64,000 nt of DNA, taken from positions 53,711,905-53,775,904 of the forward strand of contig CM043962.1 in assembly GCA_014529385.2 (NCBI GenBank). Reading direction: 5' to 3'. This DNA comes from Adiantum capillus-veneris (Eukaryota; Streptophyta; Polypodiopsida; Polypodiales; Pteridaceae). Both the position numbers and the translations under genes were made by a program. Below are positions 1 to 10,276 of this stretch, piece by piece. The notes below the pieces were generated by a model that was not told the DNA's origin, did not search any database, and saw only the letters and a program-made list of their open reading frames with translations. Each line of letters opens with the position of its first letter. The first letter of the stretch is position 1.

Positions 1-90
1 AAATGACTTGAAAATTGAAATAAGAACTCAAAAGAGACTAGGGAAGCCATGCATGTGCCCACAGTAGGTTTTTGGTTGAAAAATAAGCAT

Positions 91-967
91 GTAGACATCC
101 TACGCCTAGTATGTCTACTTCCTCTAATTTTGATGAAACTTGACATTCTTGTGGCCCTTGACCTGTGCAACATGGCTATGTACTTGGAATTTGGTTTGGA
201 CATCAAAAAGTGCAATTTTGAGCAGATTTAGGCTTTTGGCTCACAAAATGGGTAGGATGTCCTATATGGATGGGAAAATGATATCCAATTGGATTGAAAT
301 TTGATATATAGGATTATTATACCGTATAAAAGACTCCCATGATGTCAACTCCTACACAGAAGGTCAATATGAACCTGGAAACATCCTACGTGTAGGATGT
401 CTCTTTTCTCAGAATGACTTGATTTCGGTTCTGTGGGTAGCCCTTAGCATGTAGAACATGGCCATGTTCTTAGATCTTGATTTGGACAAGTATTGGTGTT
501 GTTAGGAGCATGTTTAGTGTTTTTAGGCTCAGAAAAGTGCATCTTTGAGGTTTTGGGAGCCAAATGTGATGGGTCTAGCTTGAAATTTGATATATGAGCT
601 TGTGAAGATGTCATAAAGATATGTGGAGCTCAAAAACACCAGTTGGAGGTCAAATAGGGTATTTAGACATCCTACGTGTAGGATATCTATTTCACTATTT
701 TTCATAGCTGGCTCCATAGTTAGTTTAGCAATGTGATAATGAGTATACTGTGCAAGTTTCATGTGATATGGACTAGTTTTGGTAGGTCTATGACCCTTTA
801 TTGCCTCTATGATCTGACTTTTTGTTTTTTGATGCATATGAGGTCAACTCCTGTCCAAATGAAACTTGATGGCTAGCATGTATAAGCTATGTAGAAGCTG
901 TGTATGAGGTGAGATATTAAGTTGGGTGCCCAAACATGGTCTTGAGATATCCTACACGTAGGATGTC
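91..967. repeat. Degenerate ~286-bp tandem repeat carrying short palindromes
   Basis: Four copies of a palindrome of the form ACATCCTACGTGTAGGATGT (9-11 nt arms, 2-nt centre) are centred near 104.5, 390.5, 676.5 and 956.5, so the spacing is 286, 286 and 280 bp. The sequence between the palindromes is only loosely alike (shared phrases such as an aggtca run before the palindrome and a cagaatgac/agcccttagcatgta-type run after it), as expected of an old tandem array. The first copy is imperfect. The same palindrome recurs in the leader of element A at 11783-12660. No coding potential is convincing here; the short ORFs overlap the repeats. Confidence 0.75.
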
Positions 968-2570
968 GCCTGATGAATTCTTTTGGAGAAGTGCTACTAG
1001 TATATGCCCTTAGCCCCCCTGAGTCCCCTTTAAGCCTTCTTTCAATCAAAAAGTCAAAAAGATAGATAGAAACTCTCTGTTTGGCTTTCAGAGTCTCTGA
1101 GTCGTTTTCTGACTCTTGGAGTGCTTTCCGGCGATGAAATTTCTTGATGTTAGTCTCCATAGCTTCACGGTTCCTTTGGGAACCTTGCCATATGGTTTTT
1201 GTTGGCTTTGGCTTCACCAGAGCTCCATAACGCAATTTGTCACTCTGGAAGCGCCCGTGGTTGCGTTTTCATGCCGTCGATGACTTGTGGTGGTCTACCA
1301 CCATAGGACTTGGTTGTTGATGGTCTAGGCAAGCCACTCGTGAAGTTTGGTGGCAAATGGACATCCGGTTTGGCCGTGAGAGCCATGTGACGCTTTATGT
1401 GTTTGATGCCGTTTCTGAATCTTAGTCCCATTTTGGGTCGCCTCATGGCCATGTGCGCTATATAGCCTTGTAGAGCATGTCCAGATGCTCCTACCCATGA
1501 GTTTTGGTAGCATTTGGGCGACTTTCCACCGATTTACCACTTGGTGGCCTCTTGCAGGGCTCTAGAAGTTAGGGTTTTTCTCGTTGGTTTTTTACTGCCT
1601 TTGTGCATTCAAGAGTGGTCTCCTATGCTAGGGTAAACCCCCTATGAAGCCTTATTTCTATTGGGTTAGCCGTTAGGTGGCTACCTCTACATGTAGGTCT
1701 CTATTGCCCGTTCCCCGTGTGAACCCTACACTAGTTTTCGCAATAAAACATCAAACATACGCGAAAATCTCAAGGTGCTGAGCCTACCTCTCATATCTGG
1801 GGCCTATCGGGTGGTCGTGTGTGTCGTAGAAGCAGCTGGAAGTACGGTTCGTTCTAGGTGGCAAGAGCTCTCTCTCAAGAAGGAAATAGTAGAAATGAGC
1901 TCTAAGTGAAGTGAAAAATTTCTTACAATGCGGGTCCCCGGACCACTTTCTATGAAATTGGACATGTGCTCCTAACTTCTTGCAAGATGCGGTTTAAGCT
2001 CAAAAAGTTCTTGATTTAGACTCCGTTTGCCCAGTTTTCGAGAAATTTGACGTTTCGGTCAAAATCTGGCCAAAACACGCCTCCCGCTCCATTCCCATAA
2101 TTGCACCCCCATTGTACCATAGGTTGTCCTATAGTCACTGATTATCCCCATATTTTTTGTTTTTCATTACGACCATATTTCACCTGCTTTTTGTATTTTT
2201 GAAGTTTTTCTGCCGATAATTAGTAAAATTAAAAAGAAAATAGCAAAATAAACCCAGAAAATCCCCAAAAATCACAATAACTCAAAAACATCAGCTCAAA
2301 ACACTATTTACACTCACATGCAATTTTTATGGCCGGATTTCTCCGTTTTACCAATATTTTGCTCGAAAAATGGCTATTTTTACATATATACACATACCTA
2401 GAGGCCTAATTTGGCGTTTGGCCCCATATACTTCTAGATTCGTGCTGTATAAGAGCATATGTACTTAGCTTAGTCCAAAAAATTTCGCAATCAAATAAAA
2501 ACTCTTCAAAATAGTCGAAAAACATGCTCTTTTTTGCTCTTTTCACCTTCATTGGGTCTGCATTGAGAAT
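968..2570. other. Non-coding stretch, possible 3' LTR or flank of element A
   Basis: No protein family was recognised on either strand. If the purine tract at 2572-2585 is the polypurine tract of the minus-strand element A, this stretch sits where its 3' LTR should be. However, I could not see clear identity with the 5' LTR side starting at 13189, so the LTR assignment is unproven. A weaker palindrome (ctctacatgtagg type) lies near 1685-1705. The minus-strand ORFs at 873-1540 have no recognisable motif. Confidence 0.35.
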
Positions 2571-2571
2571 G

Positions 2572-2585
2572 CCTCCCCCCCTCCT
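2572..2585 (-). other. Candidate polypurine tract of element A
   Basis: On the minus strand this reads AGGAGGGGGGGAGG, a pure purine run about 180 bp beyond the end of the last sense ORF. Retrotransposons prime plus-strand DNA synthesis from such a tract immediately before the 3' LTR. Assignment rests on position and composition only. Confidence 0.4.
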
Positions 2586-2750
2586 AGTCGGAGTCCTCTT
2601 GGACGAAAAGGTATCGCCTTGGGGTATGTGCATTGCATGGGTTAAAAATTGTGCTAATGCGCGGCCTTGTAATGTGGCCCTATCTGATGCATACTCAGTC
2701 AATGCATGGAAAAATTAATGTTGTGCGAGAGGAGGGAATAAGCAAGATGC

Positions 2751-3680
2751 TTATTGGCATTTGACGTCGAGGTTTCCTGTTTGTTGTTGATTTGGTTGGT
2801 GGATTTTCTTTGCAAGTAAAAGTTGTAACTCTACAGCTCTTTGTTTGATCGTCTTTTTTGCAAAAGTTGCTTGGTTTGCCGCTATTGTCGATATGGCCGT
2901 GGTTGTTTCCGTGGATGGAAGTGTCATGTCCGTTGTAGCTATAATCTTGTTCTTTGTTAATTGCCCTTTGGAGTTTTGTTGTGGAGGCTTTTGTAGGTTT
3001 ATTGCCTCGTCCTTGGTCGTCATTTTTGTTCTGCTGATCGGCACCCACATAGATCGGTTTGCCAGTTTGATATGTAGTGAGTGTCTGGCTGCTGGTGTTG
3101 CTTGTACTGAAGGGAGGTCCTGTTGCTTTGGTTTGGGGATCCAAATGCGTGCCACATTTAAGTGGTTACTGAGCATTCTCTTCGGGATCCATATCTTTTT
3201 TATTCCCTTGGTTGTTGGTTTAACTATGTTCTTCTGTTGACTTCTGATGTTGTATTGTGGTTTGTATGCCAGGTCGCCTCTATCCTTCCGTACCCATACT
3301 TGTTTTTCGCGTGTTGCTAACCTTGATCTATTCACTGTGGTCTGTGTTGTCTTATTTTTGTAGTGAACATGGTTGGCAGTTCCCTGGTTGTTCTCCATGG
3401 GTATCGTGTTGTGCTTTATTGGCATGCATCCTTTTTGTTCTTTATCCAGTGATGGTGGTGCTATCATCTGGTTCTTCCAGATTGGCTGAGAAAAGGCTAA
3501 CACCTGTTGTTCTTGTGCATGCTGAATTTTGATTGTATGCGAATTCCAATCTATCTGCACATTATACTCTTTATGCCAAGGTTGTCCCAACAACATGGGG
3601 TGTAGTGTGCTCGCATCCTCAACCACATAAAACTTGTGGGGGTAAAATATTGATGTATTTCTACATGCAATATTGTCCAA
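2751..3680 (-). pseudogene. Second retropepsin-like ORF, C-terminal part with W-x-P-K repeats
   Basis: This is the C-terminal portion of an ORF downstream of integrase in element A. It opens with a segment that reads as the second half of a retropepsin: a strand ending in FYVVEDAST, then HPMLLGQPWHKEYNVQIDW, matching the LLG-x-PW turn that closes retroviral-type aspartic protease domains. The rest (about 230 residues) is rich in Lys, Gln, Thr and Asn and carries four spaced Trp motifs (QVWVRK, KIWIPK, RIWIPK, SMWVPI). The first half of the protease lies in another frame at 3551-3811, so one frameshift separates them. Stop is at 2751. The function of the repeat-rich tail is unknown; a nucleic-acid or Gag-interacting tail is only a guess. 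Confidence 0.6.
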
Positions 3681-4012
3681 CCCAATGTTCGTAGCAAATG
3701 TGATGTACTACTTTCCAGCACTTGTTGAGTAGGATGTAGTTGATCTTCGGGCTTGAGTTGTTTGTATAATTTGTAAGAGATCAGATTTTCTTGAGCTCCG
3801 GAATCAAGCAATGCCGTCTATTCAACTTGATTGCTACCCACTTTGACTGCAATTATTGGTTCCCCTGTGTCTTCACCAAAATTCGTTAATCGAATAGCAT
3901 TTAATCGCAACGGTGATCCACTTTGTTGTTGTTGTCGTAGAAGCCTTCTTTTTGCAATGCGTTCTTTTTCTTGTGCTTGTTCTTCTTCTCGTACCCTTTG
4001 TTTCTCCTTCAT
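3551..4012 (-). pseudogene. Second retropepsin-like ORF, N-terminal part
   Basis: Two adjoining frames make up the N-terminal part of the extra ORF. The upstream piece (4012-3818, 64 aa) is a basic, Glu/Lys/Arg/Gln-rich, probably helical segment starting 25 bp after the integrase stop. The next piece (3811-3551) starts at LDSGAQENLISYKLYKQL, the catalytic DSG motif of an aspartic protease followed by the usual helix, and a later LG-x-T-I-L strand. An in-frame stop near 3815 and a frameshift around 3680 break it. Element A already encodes the ordinary pol protease near 7470, so this is a second protease-like domain in the same element. A captured gag-protease from another element is an alternative. 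Confidence 0.6.
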
Positions 4013-4036
4013 CCGTTTTTTTTCTTGATGGATTTG

Positions 4037-4255
4037 TTAAATCATATCATGTGTTAGCGATAAATGATACTTTTTTAACCGACACCCACTAATCCAATTT
4101 GGCATTTCTTCTCCTGTCAATGTAGCAAGTTTGACAGCTCCACTTTGTGATAAATCACTAATCACAAAGGGTCCCATCCCTTGCTTTTTAAGTTTCTTGG
4201 CATGTTGCTTCAAAGTATAAAAAAGTACATAATCACCTGTTTTGAACTCTTTCAT
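4037..4255 (-). pseudogene. Element A integrase C-terminal segment
   Basis: This 72-residue ORF overlaps the stop of the preceding RT-integrase ORF by four bases and continues the integrase in another frame. It reads FKTGDYVLFYTLKQHAKKLKKQGMGPF-like sequence, the small beta-barrel at the C-terminus of Ty3/gypsy integrases, with the typical G-P-F and a later LKKYH motif that ends the domain. No chromodomain follows, which agrees with a Tat/Athila placement. Confidence 0.75.
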
Positions 4256-5685
4256 ATAAACACATGCTTGTCAAAAAACTCTTTTTGTCTTCTCTTTTTA
4301 GCATAGATCGAAGCTACAGCTCTCAGTCGAAGTTCATCTAGCTTTTCAAGATCATCTATTCTTGAAGAAAGCTCATGGCCTGTCCATTCTAAGTGTTTCG
4401 CTACTCGTAGAGTTGGAACTAAAAACTCTATGGATAATATGGCGTTTAGACCAGACACCATGTTGTACGGTGTTGTTCCAATAGATGTTTTATAAGCTAC
4501 CCGGTATGCCCATAGTGTTGAGTGTAATTGTTGATCCCAGTCGGTCCTTGACTCTGATATAATTTTAGTCAAAACAGTGCATAGTTTTTTATTTGTGGCC
4601 TCAGCTTGTCCATTTGCCTGTGGATGATATGGAGCAGATTTTCTATGTATGACCATGAATTCCTCTAACAGGCATTCAATGGCTTCATTAAGAAAATGTG
4701 TTCCTCGATCACTGACAATTTCTATTGGTAATCCGTATCGTACAAAGACATTCTCATACAAAAATTTTGCAGTGGTTCTTGCATCTGCTTTTTGTGTTGC
4801 TTTGGCTTCAGCCCATTTTGTGAGATAGTCCGTAGCCACAATGATACATTGGGTATGGGTGCGATATGCAGGGGGTGAAATAGGTCCTACAAAATCAATT
4901 TCCCATTTTGCAAATGCACGTGCTCCCATCAATGGCCGTAGTGGCATCTCATCTCTCTTTATCGGCACCTTAGTGTAGTTCGTTTCTGCACTATTTAGCT
5001 GTCGGCTTGCATAACAAACTGGAAAATCCATTGTTCCTTCTCCATGTTGAGCCAGAATACTCCCAATTGCGTATGCAGAGGCATCAATGTGAACATGGAA
5101 TATCTTTTCCCAATCTGGTGCTTTAAGTACAGGTGCTGATACAAGGTTTTCCTTAAGCTTTTGGAATGAAGTTTCACACTCCTCAGTCCAGTCAAAACTG
5201 ACTAATAAGCGATATAGTGGTTGTGCAATGACCGCATACATATATATGAATCTTCGATAATATCCGCAGTGTCCCATGAAGGATTGTACTTGTTTGTCAT
5301 TAGTAGGAATGGGCAAGTCTACTATGACTCTAATTTTGTCTAGGTCAGTGGTTATGCCATTTCTTGAGACAATATGTCCTAAGATGCGACCTTGCCTTAC
5401 CATAAAAATGCACTTTTTCGGGTTGAGACAGATTCGATATGTTCTGCACTTCTCAAATACCTTTTTTAAATGGTCAATATGTTCTTCTCGTATAAGAGAG
5501 TGGACACAGAGATCATCCTTATATATTTCTAAGAATATTCTCAGGTATTCTTTGAACGCATGAGTCATTAACCTTTGGAAGGTAGCTGGGACATTGGTTA
5601 GGCCAAAAGGCATAACTCTATATACATATATTCCCCACTCTGTGGAAAATGTTGTTTTGTGTTGATCCTCTATTACGATTGCCAA
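4252..5685 (-). pseudogene. Element A RT / truncated RNase H / integrase fusion
   Basis: A 477-codon open frame encodes the RT palm from VMPFGLTNVPATFQ, the catalytic YKDD (5523-5512; most gypsy elements have Y/F-x-DD with V, L or I), the GHCGYYRRFI thumb region, then the start of RNase H (HVHIDASAYAIGSILAQ). About 45 residues into RNase H, after SAETNYTK, the frame jumps straight into the integrase core (MPLRP, EIDFVGPI, IVSDRGTHF, PYHPQANGQAEAT). The RNase H active-site remainder and the integrase HHCC zinc-binding domain are missing. The integrase DDE residues are the D of EIDFVG, the D of VSDRG and the E of GQAEAT. The start codon given is only the first Met in an open frame; RT continues upstream through stops to 6276. 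Confidence 0.85.
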
Positions 5686-6276
5686 TTGGTTATACCCCGA
5701 AAACCCATCTAAAAAGGAATAAGCCCATTATTATGCCACCCTCTCAAGCACATGTTCCGTGATCGGCAAGGGATAATTATCCCTTATTGTGGCTGCGTTC
5801 ACTTTTTTGAGGTTCACACACACACGCATCTTTCCATTCTTTTTGGGGACAACCACAATGGGTGACACCCAATCTGTATGCTTGATTTCATAGATGAATT
5901 TAGCATCCATCAGCTTCTCAATCTCTTATTTGATTTTTTTAGCGAATGTGTCATTATATGTGTAAGGACGTTGTTTGCTAGGTTTGGCATCTGATTTCAA
6001 AGGAATTGTATGTTGGCATATCGATGGATCAACTTCTTTGAGGTCTTTGTAGGACCATGCAAACACATCTTTATACTTCTTGAGAAGTTGTGTTAGCCTT
6101 TCTTCTTCTTCAAGCTCTAAATCAGTCGCTATATAGACAGGCTGAGGCTCTTCGCCTGGCACAGCGAGGTCTATCCGTTTTGCATTTTCCGGCCCATCAT
6201 AAGATTCTTGGTTTATTCTTTCCCTTATTGGTGGTGTCATTATGATTTTTCTGTCCTCGATGGTGGGATGGTACAT
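5686..6276 (-). pseudogene. Element A RT N-terminal region
   Basis: The open part (6276-5926) holds the pre-RT segment: LLKKYKDVFAWSYKDL, followed by the Q-H-x-I-P-L and PSKQRPY motifs that precede RT in Ty3/gypsy. The frame is then stopped, but the region 5925-5690 still reads as RT, including VVVPKKNGKMRVCVN, YPLPI and SFLDGFSGYNQ, with two adjacent stops near 5728. It joins the 477-codon frame downstream. The 5' edge overlaps the linker ORF in another frame. Confidence 0.75.
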
Positions 6277-6910
6277 TCATGTTTCCTTTTTTTGAATTCT
6301 CCTTACTGTCACTTTCTCCCTCAGTAGTCCATACCTCTCGTAACGACCGTTTTAGTTCTTGGTATTTCTTTTTACGCTCCATTTTGGTCCACTCTAGATA
6401 TTTTGTCTTTTCCTGTTTTGGTTGTTGAGATTTTCCTGATTTTGTTTCTGTTTTAGTCTTCAATGCTTGTTTTATTTTCTCATGTGTCCTTTCCCTTCGA
6501 ACTCTTGAGAATCTTCCTGATTTTTGGTCTTTTACACAATCCTCTGCCATGACAAGCATTAGATAGTGAGTTTTATCTTTTATCTTGAGCATCAGGTTCT
6601 CTCTAATTTTGTTGTCTGCTCTTTTTTTTCTATAGCGTTCTTGGCGTCTAGGGTGTTGATTTGCAAAATCATAAAACTTGATATTCGCAGTTGTCTCCCT
6701 ACTCTCGCTCGAGCTGTCTGAACACTCGTTATCTGCATCGTTACTTAGTTCCAGATGCTTAGAGGAGTCATAAAAATCTTCTTGTTCTGGTGAGTCTACA
6801 TTCTCATCTCCTGCTGGTATAAGGCTTACCATGTAATAGGGTAGCACATCATAGCCATCCTTATCACAAAATTTTGTCGTTGGACTATCGGTAATGGTAC
6901 AGACATCCAA
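6197..6910 (-). pseudogene. Element A protease-RT linker, charged
   Basis: A 237-residue open frame lies between protease and RT. Its first third is acidic (ENVDSPEQEDFYDSS, NECSDSSSESRE) and the rest is strongly basic and Lys-rich, with RRQERYRKKRADNK-type runs and probable coiled coil. No enzyme motif is present. Such charged spacers are common between protease and RT in Tat-like elements. It overlaps the end of the protease ORF at 6885-6910 and the start of the RT ORF at 6197-6276, probably through small indels. Confidence 0.5.
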
Positions 6911-7500
6911 TGTTGCTAGTATGTGAGTCCCATTCCAGAGGTTCTAAGGCATCTTCGGGAAAAGGTTCCGGAATGTAATCCTTGTCCTCAATATCTCTTT
7001 CTAAGATGCATTCCTCTCTTTTTAAGCTCCCACAATGTGAAGCTCCACACATCCATAACTCTTTTTTTTGCCCTAACCATGCTGGGAGTTCAGACCCTGC
7101 CAATGTAGCTGAATCAAACTCTTCCACTGGTATCTGGTTCACATCCTTGTAACTATGGCCTTTTAGGTATATTTTGGTTATAGTCTCCCCACGTCTGAGG
7201 TAAATGTGGTCGTAACCCCAATCCTGGACCATCTTTAATTGTCTCATGAATGGTCTTCCCAAGATGATCTCGTAATTTTTCTTTTTGTCAAAATCAACTA
7301 TTGCAAATGTATGCTCATACTTGATTCCACAAGAGGTGACAATTACTTTTTCTAAAAGTCCTAGAGGCTTTTCCATGAACCCATCTGCCAGTTGCAATTT
7401 CATTCTGGTAGCTCTCAAAGCCGGTTTTTCCCATTTTTTCCAGATTTCTTTGGTGGCGATAGCGACTCCCGCTCCACTGTCAAGAATAGCTTTGGATACT
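6885..7500 (-). pseudogene. Element A pol aspartic protease
   Basis: The retropepsin DSG motif is visible in ILDSGAGVAIATKEIW near 7440-7482, just upstream of the Met of the long frame (7418). The frame continues with RMKLQLADG, the FAIVDFDKK strand and IILGRPFMRQLKMVQDWG near 7270-7215, the LGRPF motif being the closing turn of gypsy proteases. After about residue 90 the protein becomes an acidic spacer toward RT. An in-frame stop upstream near 7500 separates it from gag. Confidence 0.8.
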
Positions 7501-7511
7501 ATTCCTTGAAA

Positions 7512-8144
7512 TTATACTGGTAGTGTGGTATTTCCATCTTCTCCCTCGCAATATTCTCCAACCTTGTTTAAAGGTACTGGCCAAGTGTTTAGTTGAGGTT
7601 TGTCCGATTCTTTGATCCCTTCTTGAAGCTTTGAGGTAGGGTCTTTTACTCCAAATTTTTCTAAGCATTTGTCTACGGTGGTCCACATGTTTGGTCGTAA
7701 CCTCAGGAGTTCGGCTAACATGATTGGGCATGCCACAAGGGTGGACAATAACTCAATCAACCCTTGTGAATCCATCACTCTGTTGGAAGAAAGTCTTTGA
7801 GATGGGATTGCTCTCACCTCAGACTTAGCTTCATACTCCCCTAGGTAAGAGGGTAGAGTTTTTAGCGAGTCTGGTTGGCTGTGCCCCGATCTAATTGAAC
7901 CCTGGTCTCCCCCTTGTGAATGCATACCAAAGTTCATTTGTGATTTTGCCTCAAACTCTTCAATGGGAGGTAAGATCTCATTTTCCTCCTTTCTAGTGCT
8001 ATTTATTTGGTGGTTCACCCTGTTAGCTTCATTTGCTTCCCGGATTTTCTTCCATGGGTCATCTAGACTGTTACAATCCTTACCCATTTCTATCAATGTT
8101 TTAGGCTGGAAGCCATCAATTGTCTCATCTGTTGTATTTGGCAC
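7512..8144 (-). pseudogene. Element A region between gag zinc knuckles and protease
   Basis: A 210-codon frame without recognisable catalytic motif. It is polar (MPNTTDETIDGFQPK, NEILPPIEEFEAK) and leads into the protease across a stop. By position it is the C-terminal extension of Gag or the Gag-protease spacer. The 8145-8650 stretch between this ORF and the next gag piece is also in element A but broken by stops. Confidence 0.45.
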
Positions 8145-8651
8145 TATGATAGGTTCTCTCCTAGACTAAGAGGCAGTCGTGAGTCTCTCCTTCGTTTCTA
8201 CTTGTCTCTCTAGAGTTGGTTTGATAGGGGTTGGAGTTGGTACCTCCTGCCAACTTGGAGGTTTACCAAGAGAATTTTCTATCAAGGATTGGGTTGTTTC
8301 AATCATCTTTTGACACATTTCCAACCTCTATTTTTCTATTTCTGCATATGGATAATCCATCCATCTTTGCTCTTCGGTTTGGTTGTTTTTGAGTCTGGCT
8401 TCGTATGCTTTTAAAAGTACGTCTAACTGCTCATTTACTTTTTCTACCAGCACTCATCCTCCTGATCCTGCACTTCGGGGTTCCTTTACTTCCTTGGGCC
8501 CTATTGTTGCCGCAGTGTGTGAGCTTAAACTAGTTAGATCCTCTAACCGCTCCAATCTATCCTTTGTATGTTTTAACTCCTCGGATAAAGCCGTTTGCTC
8601 TCGTTCTCTCCTAACTTTCATACGCGCCTTTCTAGCTTTCCAAGTGCTTCT

Positions 8652-9553
8652 CTAATTTTTCATTTCTACACTTGGGGCATCGGTCTTTGGCTCTTCAATT
8701 ATGGATTCGTTTGTCATTCTTTGAGCTTGTGCTCGTGTCACTGCCTGAATAGGTATTACTGTCTCATTTTTTGACCCTCCACTGGAAGGCACTCCTTCCA
8801 ACATGTTCAAAGTAGTTTTTGCTCCTTTGCTCAAGTTCTTAGGGAAATCAGGAATCAAGTGAGTAATTCCACACTAGGTGCAATACGCGTCGACTCTAAT
8901 GATTTCATCATGAGGACAGTCTCTTAGCCAAATGGTCTCCACCACACTTGTAGCAAGGTCCCTTAGGCTGTTGAGGTGCTCCTTGAGCTCCTCTTTGTTG
9001 ATATGCATGCCTCTGCCCGCCCATGCCTCCATTGGCTATGAACAACAGTGTTCGTTCATCCAAGCTATATCTTCCTTCTCATGCTGCCTGTGCAGCTGTT
9101 GGTGGTCCTATACTTCCAATCATGCTCCAAGGTTCTAGCGTTGGGAGTTCTTCCGGTGGATAATAGATAGGATTTGCTGCATATCCATTGGAATCTTTGT
9201 AATATGCATGCATAGGTACCAAAGCCTTCTCTTTCTGGTTCGTTTATCATTGGTGTGTATCTTATGCCGACTGGTCGTAATCCTGGTAGGGGTGGTTGTT
9301 GCCCCAATACTGGTTGTGGTCTTTCAACACCTACAGGTCCTGGTAGGTTGCCTTCTTGATACCTAGGCATCGGTGGAAGTTGAGGAGATGCTACCTGAGC
9401 TTGAGGAGCATAAGGTCGCTCTCTCACATATCCCTTGTTATAATAACATTCCTCCATCACATGGTTTGTCCATTTCTGTTCAATAGCACACCACTTCGGT
9501 TGTTTAGCCTGAGGCTTGACATACATATTAATTTTTTTTAGCACTTCCTCCAC
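8652..9553 (-). pseudogene. Element A gag C-terminal half with zinc knuckles
   Basis: Pieces in several frames cover the nucleocapsid part of Gag. The first (9553-9065) contains KWCAIEQKWTNHVMEECYY, a variant zinc knuckle, then a long Pro/Gln-rich spacer. Beyond a frameshift, around 8970-8920, the minus strand reads PCYKCGGDHLAKR and then YCT-stop-CGITHLIPDFPKN, two further CCHC-like knuckles in broken form. The last open piece (8858-8652) is an unrecognised Ser/Thr-rich segment. The zinc knuckles would bind the element's RNA during packaging. Confidence 0.6.
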
Positions 9554-9577
9554 AAGCTACTTCTAGCTTACAACTAC

Positions 9578-10072
9578 TTATCCTTTTGGTGCTGTCTTAG
9601 AGGACTTGCTTCCACTTTGTTGTGAGGATGAATCGTCATCAAGATCCTTGAATTCTCCCTCCTTGTAGACCTCACAGTTGTCTACAAGGTAAAGAACCTC
9701 CTTAGTTAACTCATTTAACGTTGTGCTCCTCTTCATATGTAAGTCCTTATGGAGATCTGTGTTCCTTAGTCCTTCAATAAATATAAGCATAAGTCTAGAC
9801 TGAGTTGGCAGTTCTTCCACAGGGCAGAACTTCACATATCTTTTTAGTCGTAGGGCTGCCTTTCGCACAAATTCCCCTTCTTTCTATTTGAATTTATGGA
9901 TTTGTGAGACTGTATTATGAGCTATCCCCCTTTGTGAGAATTCCTCAATAAACTCATCAAAAACCTCCTCCATAGACTCGAAATCTCTACTCTCCACAGG
10001 GTCAAACCAAGTAGTGGTATCCTCTTCTAGGGTAAGCCCAAACCCTGCAAATTGAGTAGGGAAGTCCAACAC
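9578..10072 (-). pseudogene. Element A gag core (retrotrans_gag domain)
   Basis: Two frames separated by one stop near 9883 together read as the Ty3/gypsy capsid core: DTTTWFDPVESRDFESMEEVFDEF, then a KEGEFVRKAALRLKRY segment (EGESV-x-x-Y-x-x-R-F motif in related elements), and LMLIFIEGLR. The piece after this is acidic and serine-rich. The motif order and lengths fit the family. Confidence 0.75.
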
Positions 10073-10276
10073 TTCTTCAGCTCTAATTACACGCTAGTCT
10101 ACGAATCTCATCATTGGTTCTCCTTGTCCTACTTGATATACCTCCTCTAGCCTTGGATAGTGGGAGGGTTCCTCTCCCAAAGGTGCCCCTAAGCCATAAT
10201 TTCTGATGGTTCTTGCAAGAGGTGGTTCATCTCTTCTAACTCGTTCTATGGGTTGTCTTCCGGGCTTTGTCGACTC

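Noticed and set aside
91-967. CRISPR array
   Set aside because: Spacing of 286 bp, degenerate palindromic repeats and plant retrotransposon context do not fit CRISPR.
968-2570. Left LTR of element A identical to 13189-14100
   Set aside because: No clear stretch of identity was visible by eye between the two, so the LTR pair is not claimed.
2845-3240. 131-aa hydrophobic plus-strand ORF that looks like a membrane protein
   Set aside because: It is the antisense shadow of the Lys/Gln/Thr-rich retrotransposon ORF; such codons read as Val, Leu, Phe and Cys on the other strand.
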